A stretch of 64,000 nucleotides of DNA from Breviolum minutum Mf 1.05b.01. Its lineage: Eukaryota > Sar > Dinophyceae > Suessiales > Symbiodiniaceae. The notes beneath the pieces are model-generated. The model was not told where the DNA came from. It made no database searches and was given only the letters and a program-made list of their open reading frames with translations. This document shows, one piece after another, positions 46,600 through 55,863 of this stretch. The position numbers and the translations under genes are program-made. Each line of letters opens with the position of its first letter. The first letter of the stretch is position 1. Location: positions 1 to 64,000 of the forward strand of contig DF241729.1 in the NCBI GenBank assembly GCA_000507305.1, given 5' to 3'.

Positions 46600-47169
46600 T
46601 CTGGAGACTTTCAACGTGCTGCTGGGAGGGCTGACAGACCTCATATTCAGGAGGGACGTCCCGTTCTGGAAGTAACAGCTGCACATCGGAAACAGTATTT
46701 TGGGAATTTTTTGAGTTGGTGTATGTCTGAAGGCATTGACTTTGAAGCTTTACTGGAAACTTACTACTGGCATGTTGATGAAATAAATACGATTCTGACA
46801 AAGTACGGTCGCAGATTTACAAAGCTGGTTGGCCGTACTTGCACTATGCTGAGACGATAAATGCTGTATCTCAAAAGAAGCCGGCGATTCGGCGACAGCT
46901 TCAAGGCGCTTGGGATTATGCATATGGGTGGCTCCGACAAGAGCCGCCTTCTCACCATCGTGCTATGCCATGGCAAGTTCTATTGGCACTTCTGAGTATT
47001 TCACTATCGTGGGGCTGGACGAGAATGGCAGGTATGATGGCCCTGTCGTGGGGCGCTCTGTTACGGGTCGGAGAGTTTTGCGGTGCTTTACGATCGGATC
47101 TTTTGCTTCCAGAGGACACACATTTTACCAACCCTTTCTGTCTGGTCATACTCAGAGAGCCAAAGACTA
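46600..47169 (+). CDS. Tyrosine recombinase, N-terminal part and first catalytic residues
   Basis: Catalyses integration of the circular cDNA by cut-and-rejoin through a covalent tyrosine link. The core-binding domain reads LEVTAAHRKQYFGNFLSW, IDFEALLETYYWHVDEINTI and, after a frame change at about 46845, HYAETINAVSQKKPAIRRQL and LQGAWDYAYGWLRQEP. The catalytic domain begins with MPWQVLLALLSISLSWGW and WGALLRVGEFCGALRSDLL, where the Arg at 47064-47066 takes the place of the first catalytic Arg. LREPKT (Lys at 47163-47165) holds the beta-hairpin Lys. The frame breaks at 47169 exactly at the TIR of the inserted transposon; the C-terminal half is at 63620-64000. Confidence 0.85.
47168..47169. 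other. Target-site duplication TA, left copy
   Basis: TA directly before the left terminal inverted repeat; its partner is 63618-63619. Removing 47170-63619 joins the codons for REPKT to RFSAARHQ in frame. Confidence 0.85.
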
Positions 47170-47199
47170 CCTGGAGGCTCCAACGTTGCACTTTGGACA
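47170..47199 (+). repeat. Left terminal inverted repeat
   Basis: First 15 bp CCTGGAGGCTCCAAC match the right end perfectly in inverted orientation; after a 5-bp mismatch zone ACTTTGGACA (47190-47199) matches again. Confidence 0.9.
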
Positions 47200-47396
47200 A
47201 CCTTTTCAACAAAGTAAGAGATTTTTGAAAAACGTTGTAGAAGTTCACCGAACGGTGTATATTGGTTCGGAGAGTTCGGATACTATGTATATAGAAAAAA
47301 TGACATATCGTTTGAACTCTTTTGCACATGCTGAAATGTCTTGCAATTTTTTGCTAAAGAGTTTCACTTATCGATCTTTGTTTTTTGTGTTAATTG

Positions 47397-47895
47397 CGAT
47401 ACGAAATCGTTTTACGGAAAGTAAAACCTTTTACGGAAAGCAGAACGTTTTGCGGAAAGTAAGATGTTTTTACAGGAAGGACAATGTTGAAGAGAAAGAA
47501 TGAATTTATTTTTAAATTTTTAGATTAAATGACATTGACTATAGAAATCTCATTTTTTTTGGATATTACTTTGTGTGGTAACTGCGATACGACATCGTTT
47601 TACGAAAAGCAAAACATTTTACGGAAAGCAGAACGCTTTGCGGAAAGTAGAATGTTTTACGGAAAGTACAATGTTTGCATGTGCAAGCCTTTTATTGATC
47701 TTTTGGCTAAATTTAATTTCTACTAAATTATTAAACTTTTTGGATGCTATATTTTTGTGTTTAAAAGCAATACGACATCGTTTTACGAAAAGTAAAACAT
47801 TTTACGGAAAGAAGAATGTTTTGCGGAAAGAAGAACGCTTTACGAAAAGGAGAGCGTTCTACGCAAAGGAGATTGTTGTACGGAAAAGCCTCTGA
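47397..47895 (+). repeat. Subterminal array: three higher-order units of about 185 bp, each with 19-bp repeats
   Basis: Three blocks each begin GCGATACGACATCG or close (47397, 47584, 47768) and go on with tandem 19-bp units of type TTTTACGGAAAGTAGAACG. Block one (from 47410) has four units, block two (from 47598) four, block three (from 47781) six. The spacers between blocks also resemble one another (TTTTTGGATATTACTTTGTGT). Subterminal repeats like these bind the transposase in CACTA-type elements; that function is an inference here. No similar array was seen at the right end. Confidence 0.85.
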
Positions 47896-48910
47896 AGAAA
47901 TTTCGAAAATTTTTGATTTGTTCATGTTTTAAAGGTCAAGGACTATAAGAAGAAACATCAATGAACTTGGGACGGGCTGGGTGGGTGAAGCAAGCTCTGC
48001 TACCATGCAATCGTCTCCTTGCTTTGCAAAGCACATCAAACTCTATGGCACGAATGTCAAGCCTTTTAGGCATGAGAAGCACCACTCTCACAACCGAGAA
48101 GTTGTTGCCATTGTTTTGCAAAACAAAGAAAACTTTTTGGTGCACTGCCGGATTTGTAGCCGTCAGAAAAAACTGCCGTAAAAGTTGTTGGTGCAGGCAC
48201 TGCGCGCTACTTGCACACACACACATGCACACACACATGCACACTTGCGCACTGTATGCATGCTTGGTATATTTCATTGGCTATATGGTGAGAATGGAAT
48301 TAAGGAAATAGTGACACCCAAACTTCCCAACTACAATTTAGGTAGGTGTTTCGTAATAGGTGTTTGCACGTATATCCCCGGAAAGAGCTGCGTGGGTCAT
48401 TTGTTTTTGTTGAAAACTGTCTTTAGCGCTGGACCAGAACCCTTCAAAACATGGGGCCACAATGAACCTTCATGTATCCTCATGTATATCATTCCACATA
48501 TATTTGGATGAAAAGGAACGCATTCTTTTGTGAAATAAGTTGCTGTATATAGTCCTTGTAGGAAAACTAAGTGTCATGCATATTCTTCCTTATGATATGA
48601 TAAGTCTATCAAAATGCATCTGTTGGCTACACATCTATTGGTGTTTCCTTGATTGAATCCTGCAGGGCTACTACGCCATGGTCAAAGTAAATGGCAAAGT
48701 CCCCAGAAGGTCGGTTGATACAGGGTTTATCTAAGATAAGTGTGCCATGTACTTTTACCATGGTGTAACTGGAGCAATGGTTGTTTAAGATGTAATGTTT
48801 ACTTGGAAGGCGATGTTCATACTCGGGAGGTTTGTTGTAACCCCAGCTTACTCAGGGAAACCGCCGTCAGCCACCTTGTTTTGACCAAACTCATGGCAAA
48901 GATCCACGAG
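47896..48910. other. Noncoding stretch of the transposon; CA repeat
   Basis: Contains CACACACACATGCACACACACATG at about 48213-48243. No gene supported. It lies 3' of the transposase-like gene. Confidence 0.45.
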
Positions 48911-51900
48911 CTAAGGTTCACCCAGCACCATCTCTTGTTTAAATTGATGGAGTGCCACCCCTACGGTAAGTATGTACCGTTGAAACAAACGCTGTGTTAA
49001 ACTGGCGCCGTGACACTGCACAGCTATCGACTTAACACGTCCCAAGAAAGATTCCTCAGTGAACGTTGCAAACAACTTTAACTGATTAAGTCGTAGACTT
49101 TCTAGATCCTCGGCTGTGTGCATCAAATAATGCAGTTTCGGCCTGCATTTGAACAACCGAACACCATTGTTTTGGCAGCTTAGTGCCAACCACGCAAAGC
49201 AGCTCACAAAACAAAACAAACTTTTTGAAGCTTCTTTAGCCTCAGCCTTTGTCAAAACTAAGCCACCTAGCTGTTGTATCTCAGTTGATCGCTGCAAACC
49301 ATAGGTGCAAGATGCTAAAACTTGCAACTCGGCATCATCAGGAAATTTATTTGCCACCTCTTGAGTTTTCATCGCCAGCCAAAACAACATCAAGCGGATA
49401 TGAGAAGCTTTGTATCTTGACGAAAGTTCGGCAAATTCATCTCCATCACCATTCAGAGCAGAAAGAGTCAGAACAGGCTTGCGAGGCAAGTAAAACCTTA
49501 GATCCAAACGATGCCATGGAGCGACCATGATGGGTCAAGGTGGAGGAGGCAAGGCAGGAACGTGAATCAAAATAAGTAAACCTCGGAAATTGCTGGACTC
49601 CAATGTGTTGAATCCCCATGATAGAAAGGGATATGGAATCATTTTTTGGGGTGAAGAAAAAATTGCAAACATAATGTTGACTAAGCTACCCATACGAAGC
49701 ACATGTAGTGTGCATTTCATAATGAACACCAGCGAGGATTTCTGTCCAATCATTACCCAAATGTGGCCAAACATTTTTGGATATCAAAAGCTTCAGGCCT
49801 GATGCCATGAGATCACGGCCGCACCCCAAATAGATGTTGTGCATCCAATCATACACAGCCGTTTCAATTTTGAAACCCTCCACTTGGATGAAGGGACTCA
49901 CATCACCAGTCTCTCTTGCAAGATACCCTTCATGGTTTAGCCTCGTTCTCCGCCAAGTTGCGCTAAGACTGAAATTTCGTCCACTCATGCACTCATGGGT
50001 TCCTTTCCCAAGAGATGCCAAGCAGGTATCACAAAGCCTGGGCAGCAGAATTTGGACGTTCAATGTCATTCAGGTCGACCTGCAGTTTTTGGGTATGGTG
50101 ATTTGGGATGCCTCTATTTTGGATAACCTCTCTTTGTAAATTTGGATGTACACAAAAACATCAAGTAGATATGAAAACAAAAACGTATAACAATATTCAA
50201 ACCTGTACATAAACAAAGATATAAATATTTTTGCTTCAAGTGCAAACCTGGACTTTTGTTCCATTGGAAACAACAATGACTTTTCAACTGGAGAGGGCCC
50301 ACAAGGGTCTGTTTTGAACAAAACCAAGGGACAACGAACAGCGGTAATACCGGTCCAAGTCATGCATGTAATGCCTTGCCTTCAAATCAGCTTTTGTTGC
50401 AAAATAGCATGCCCTTAGATAGGACATGGTCAATACATAAGTGAAACCCTCAAGTCCCCAAAATGTTTTTGTTGGTAACCAGCTTGGGCCTAAACAAAAA
50501 TTGATTGGTACACAAACCAAAGAATCCTCCATCCCCTGGCCATTGGTTTGCCAGCCATGTCATACCGATAGCTGTTCTTAGTAAACTCCTCTCCATAGAA
50601 GCCCCTGGTAGGTGCAATGCCTTGGCTGCAGAATTTCAACGACCAAGCGATGAACTCAGCGACAATCTTGTTGGCTTCCTTCTGAACCTGCAAAGTTTAA
50701 GAGGTGGCAGGTAGCGAGTTTTTAAGAGAAGAAACATATTTAAAAACTTCATGAAAGAAAAACAATAGCGTCAGGATTTTTGAAAACAAGTGACATTTTT
50801 GTCAAGCATAAATCTTTCAGGAATCACTGCAATGGGGAACTTCATGAGCAAGGGATCTTTGATCATACCTTCATTCCCAAAGCATGATGATATACTCCAT
50901 ACAAAACATTCGTCGTCCCTTTTCATTACAGCGCCATCAGCATGGATGGTGATTCCAATCAAACGGGACAAACTGATGGTAGGATCTTGGAATATGGGAT
51001 GTGTTGACCATGGAGATAACGACTTGACATGGGTCCAAAAAAAAGATCTCGCAGAATCATCCAGATTCCCCAACATCAAGGAGGCAAAGGCAAAGTTGGA
51101 GTCCATTGTCACCAAGCTATGTAGAATTTCATGAGGTGATAGAACACGTATTGGTACCTCCCGAACCTTTAGAGAATCCACTTGCAATGGCATCTTCAAA
51201 GTGTATGTTTGCAACTGCAGCCCATATAAACACCGTAACCACCTGTGAAGATCTCTTTCACAATTTTGGGGGTTCCTCCCACCAGAACCAAGTGAAGCAA
51301 AAGCTTTCACAGCACCATGAGGAATGGCATGATCTTCAACAACACACTGCGCCAGTTCCGCAGCTGCAGATACACTGCACTTCCCTCGACCCACAAGATC
51401 AGTGAGTTTCCGCACAGTCTTAGAGTCATCTAATTCTTCAAGTCTCTGACGTTTCCTGCAGTCATGGAAAGGCAATGATGGCAACAGAGTCTGATGTTGA
51501 TTGTTGAGATGTGTTCTGACTTGAAACAAACTCTGTTTTGCAAAATTGTATTTCAAACCATACTGCTTCCAAGTACAAGTTGTTTCAATGAAGAAGAGCT
51601 CGTTTCTAATCGAAATTGATTTCACATGCAAAATCTTTCGATCACAAATGTTTCGAAGGAAGAAAAGATATCAAATCAAAATGCTTTGAAGTAGGATTGA
51701 ATTCGCAATTCATTTGAGAATGATAACAATGAGGCTCAAAGCTTCAAGACCTTCCCTGCCGATCAAGCGCCTAGACCTGGAAGAATCGAATGCTGGGCCT
51801 GGCATTTTGTGGAAGCTGGTGGTGAGTTTCAGGGGCACCTAGGACCTAAGATAGCGTCATCGAGACGGAAGGGGTAAAGAAAACGACCCTACCCAATTTC

Positions 51901-54900
51901 ATCACAATGATGATCCAACTAGTTTTTTTTCCCACATTGAAGTTGTTCTTTCGCCCCACATCCGAGCTCAAAGCACCAGCCTGCAACTGACAGATCATCA
52001 CTAACCATCCCCACTATGAGTCACCAATCTCAAATGACTTATATGAGTTTGGACAGCTTTAGAAGTTTGGATTCAATCATCTAAGATGATATTGGAAACT
52101 TGGGTTAGTTGGAAACTCTGTTTGAAAAGCATTGATAGAAGACAACAATGGTTTTGTATTCGGCAGTGATATCATGCAGTTCCTACCAGGCTAGGCTGAA
52201 ACAAGGACGTAGCTGGCATCTAAAGATGTTTCACATCAACGCCACAAAAAGCAAAGGTAGTATAGCTTTGCAAACGGCTTTGATACCTGAAGAATCCCTC
52301 AGTTTTTCTTTGGGCCCTCAGGAGGCTTTTCACCACCACCTTTCTTGGGATCCTTTTCACCACCACCTTTCTTCTTCTTGCCACCTCCAGGCTTCTTCAA
52401 CAAAGCTGTGGCGGCCGCCTTCAGGAAGAAGAGGAGAATGAGGGGTGAGAAGTACAGTGGGTAAACAAGAAGGGGAAATCAAATCCCTGATGATTTCAAT
52501 TTGGAAACTACTCAAGTCTTGACGTTTTCACAGAACAAAGTTTGGGCGTAGACCCCTGAAACCAAGCCTTGGCTTTTTCTCCTTGTGCATCCTTGTTCTT
52601 TGCTTCTTCTAGCAACTTAGCAAGATTCTTTTTGTCTCCATCTACAACAGCCTTCTGCATTTTCTTGAAGAGGCTTTCAACACTAACTGCGTACTGGAGC
52701 AATTCATCAGCAAGATCCTTTCCATAGGCAACCAGTGACAATTTGATTGACTGGCTACGAGCGTTGCCAGCACTCTTCAGCATGTCAGACATATGGCTTT
52801 CGGCCAACTCCTTTGTTGTTTTTGGCTCCACCCTTTCAGGATCATCTTTAGTAGTCTTTCTCTTCGGAGGAGCTTGAACAGCCACCTGCATAAGACCATT
52901 GGGAAAAACAAGTTGATGTTGAAACTCTTGCAACAAACTGATGTTACAAAGCATCCTTTTGATGTTGAGTTTTACCATACAGTGCAAGTTGAAGCAACTG
53001 AATTTGGTACAATATGAACTTGACAAATGATTTGAAACCAATTCCCCCATCCACAGCCTGACAGATCGAATTGAGGAGACTCTTCGATCCAGCTGATGTG
53101 GCTCCTTCAACAGCTGGAAGAAGGCCAGCCTTCATGATGCCACACTCGGGATCTGTGATGGCAGCTTGCATCTCGGGATCAAGGGTACTTTGGGCATTCA
53201 AGACCATAGACTCAGCAGTTGTATCCTCCCGGGTGATCTTGGTACCAACTCGCATGAAGAACCACGTTTCCTAGACGGAGAGGTTGAATTTGAAGGTGTT
53301 TCATGATATAAGTAGAAAACAGGATACCACTCTTATCACCAGCTATGACCATCTATACTTCAGGGAACACCTTGTATAAGGGAGGGTTTTCAGAAACCGG
53401 TTTAAAATACAAAAGCCTTTTTTGGAATCAAGGATCGTCGACATCGTTTGGAAAGTCTTCATCTTCGTAGAACATTCCAGATGCCTTTCTTGATGCAATC
53501 AGTTTGTCGAACTTTTCTGGGGCTAGGCGGTCTTTGAGTACCTTACCCTGTACCGCTTCCCACCCCCGCTTCGCCCGGTTGGTAGCTTCCACCTTCCGCT
53601 GCACCTGTAACTTGACTTCATCCCAATTACGATTCGCATCACACCACATATTGAATAAATCCAACTTGCTAGAGTTGGACTCAGTGTAGCTCGAGAGACT
53701 GACTGGGAATTTGCGACTTGTCACAGATCGCATGAAGGCATCCCACTCACGCTTGTGAGTTGCACCTTAGGGGGGCAATTGAAAAGGGAAATATAGAATC
53801 ATTGAAAACGAATCAGTGAAAGAGAATCAGGATCAACACGTCAACATGGATCAACCTACAACACAACAATTCTAGAATGCGAAACTCTATTTGGGCAAGG
53901 GCACTGGTTCGAAGAGCCAAAGCAGTTTCTGCAGCAGCAGCAGTGACAGGAACTAACGCGTGCTCTTCCTTCTTTTCGCCCTGCTTTCCTTCCTTCTCAC
54001 TTTCCTTCTCACTTTCCTTCTCACTTTCCTTCTCACTTTCCTCTTCTCCTGAAGTCGAAGGGTCCACTTCATCTCTTTCACCTGCCAAAGAGCAGCTCTC
54101 TTCGTCATCACTGCTTGCATCATCTCCAGATTCTTCATCATCACTTCCTCCTTTCTCACTTTCTTCTTTCTCACTTTCTCCTTTCTCACTTACTCCTTTC
54201 TCACTTACTTCTTCCTCATTCTCCTCAACGCCATCAAGTTCACCTGCCAGGATCTTTGATATTGATCCATCCTCATCCAGTGACTCATCATCCTCATCCC
54301 CACTTTCCAATCCAGCAGTCAGCTCCAAAAGCTTTGCTTCTGCCAGCTCTTTTTTGGTGGGGGGCGTAAAGATTCCTTCTATTTGGCTCTTCACGCAAGG
54401 CACGTACGTGACTTTTCCATCCTCTTTCTTCTTGTCCTGTTTCTCCTTCTCCTTGCGTTCTTTCTCCTCATGCTTCTTCTGGAGTTCTTTCGTCTTCTCC
54501 TTCTCCCTATCCTTCACCTCCTTCTCTTTCTGCTTCTTCTGGAGTTCTTGCGTCTTCTCCTTCTCCCTATCCTTCACCTCCTTCTCTTTCTGCTTCTTCT
54601 GGAGTTCTTTCGTCTTCTCCTTCTCTTTCTCCTTCATCTCCTTCTCTTTCTGCTTCCTCTGGAGTTCTTTCTCCTTCTCCTTCTCCTTCTGCTTCTTCCT
54701 GAGCTCCTTCTCCTTCGATTCTTTCTCCTTCTCCTTCGTTTCTTTCTCCTTCTGAAGTGCTTTCTGCTTCTCCTTAGCTTCTTTCTCCTTCTGCTTCTGC
54801 TGGAGTTCCTTCTCCTTCTCCACTTTGGCCTTCTTGCGATCACCCTTACTATCATTCTCTACCACCTCAGCCTTTCGCTTAGTCCCCTTTGGATCTTTGA

Positions 54901-55048
54901 TCTCCTTGTCGGGATTCGTTTTCGATGGCTTGAGAAATTGCTTGTTCACCTTCACACGCAAATTGGTGCTAGTAGAACTTCCAGAAGATCTAAGGGCAGA
55001 GGGTCGAACAGGAGGTTGCTTGGTAGACATCCTTACCTTCCGTGCCAT
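48911..55048 (-). CDS. Transposase-like gene of the large DNA transposon, about ten exons
   Basis: Exons on the minus strand: 55048 to about 53876 (basic start MARKVRMSTKQPPVRPSAL, then a Lys/Glu coiled coil and an acidic Glu/Ser part); about 53767-53430 (LFNMWCDANRNWDEVKLQVQ, RAKRGWEAVQGKVLKD); about 53272-53040 (ETWFFMRVGTKITREDTTAE); about 52888-52510 (VAVQAPPKRKTTKDDPER...); about 52435-52290 (Gly/Lys-rich); about 51456-50795 (NCERDLHRWLRCLYGLQLQT, LSRLIGITIHADGAVMKRDD); 50691-50527 (GIAPTRGFYGEEFTKNSY); 50413 to about 50280 (ACYFATKADLKARHYMHDLD); about 50050-49740 (IETAVYDWMHNIYLGCGRDL); and about 49530-48911 (FKCRPKLHYLMHTAEDLESL, LGRVKSIAVQCHGASLTQRL). Intron 50526-50414 is GA-AG. DWMHNIYLG recalls the D-x-x-H motif of Plavaka-like transposases; Asp of IHADGAV may be a catalytic acid. 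The family is widespread in dinoflagellates. Function is inferred from context. Confidence 0.65.
53990..54830 (-). repeat. Low-complexity purine-rich coding repeat with a 60-bp tandem unit
   Basis: Within the first exon of the transposase-like gene the minus strand is almost only purines (GAG, AAG, AAA codons). A 60-bp unit (plus strand CTGGAGTTCTTTCGTCTTCT...) repeats at about 54480, 54540 and 54600 and encodes a 20-residue coiled-coil unit including KTKELQKKQKEKEVKDREKE. Shorter ACTTTCCTTCTC repeats are at 53997-54045 and TTCTCACTTTCTCC repeats at about 54150-54210. Confidence 0.85.
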
Positions 55049-55863
55049 GAGCTATAGAGCTAGCGAAAAACCTCTTGAACCACAATCGCTATTGGTAGGA
55101 TGACGATGGGTTTTTTGATGGGTTCTACAAAGCGCATGTATTCTCGGTTTTGCGCATTGTTCTCTCGGCAAAGCGCACTAGTGAAATGTTGAAAAAATGA
55201 GAAAAAATGAGAAAAATGTTCTAACCAATCTTATAGGTATAGTTTCCCACACATCGAGATCCCTCCAACGAACTCCACCTTAAAACTTGCCAGGGGAACA
55301 AAGTCCAAGCTGGTGCTTCAGGAAGAGGCGTGGCAGAGTTTGGAAGTGGAAGGCTATATATAAACATAACTATAGCCATACCTTAATGTTGAATGTATAG
55401 CCATACCTGGTTGACTTTTAGGAATATAGCAAACACCATGTTGTTTTTCCTCCCCAAGACTGCCATCATTGCACAATCGCTGCAAAGACTTACGTCAGAA
55501 CTTCGAGCTTCACAAGCCTTGAGCTTAGGTCCCCCCAGGATATCCAATTTAAACCCAAGATATCAAAGATCCATTTATATATATATATATATTCACGCAA
55601 ATGATGTGTGTGATCTAAGATATCAAGATATCTAATTTCAGAGGGACACGAACTCATTCCTGTGAGCTGTACATAAATGAAGGCAAATTAGCATGTTTTC
55701 CACATGCCATTGGTTTTGAAACAACATCCACAGCGTTCGCTGCAAATCACACGACTCGAGAAAGATCCCCTAATCATGGGAAGTACTGTTTGCAGAATAG
55801 TTTGTGATATAGGATCATCTAATTTTAGGGGGACACGATTCCTGCGAGCTGTGCTAAAACCAC
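55049..55863. other. Spacer between the two transposon genes
   Basis: Likely holds the promoter of the transposase-like gene. A (TA)n run is at 55577-55592. Two copies of a segment with CACATGCCATTGGTTTTGA occur at 55700-55718 and 55912-55930, the second within coding sequence, so part of the spacer is a degenerate duplication of the 3' end of the neighbouring gene. Confidence 0.5.

Larger units (their letters stand above)
40441..47169 (+). mobile_element. DIRS-like tyrosine-recombinase retrotransposon, left part (5' leader to mid-YR)
   Basis: Order: leader, gag-like ORF1, reverse transcriptase, RNase H with an internal methyltransferase-like domain, hydrophobic segment, and tyrosine recombinase. 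Presence of RT, RNase H and a tyrosine recombinase without integrase or aspartic protease is the definition of the DIRS-like order. The copy is decayed: frame changes near 41350, 41715, 42285, 42900, 43060 and 46845, and an in-frame TGA at 45034-45036. It is cut at 47169 by a 16.4-kb DNA transposon; the remainder is at 63620-64000. The exact 5' border is not known. Confidence 0.85.

Noticed and set aside
47397..47895. CRISPR-like array
   Set aside because: The repeats are adjacent and degenerate, with no unique spacers of even length; it is a subterminal repeat array of a eukaryotic transposon.
53877..54755. Plus-strand frames of Ser/Phe- and Leu-rich proteins
   Set aside because: Antisense shadows of the Lys/Glu-rich first exon of the transposase-like gene.
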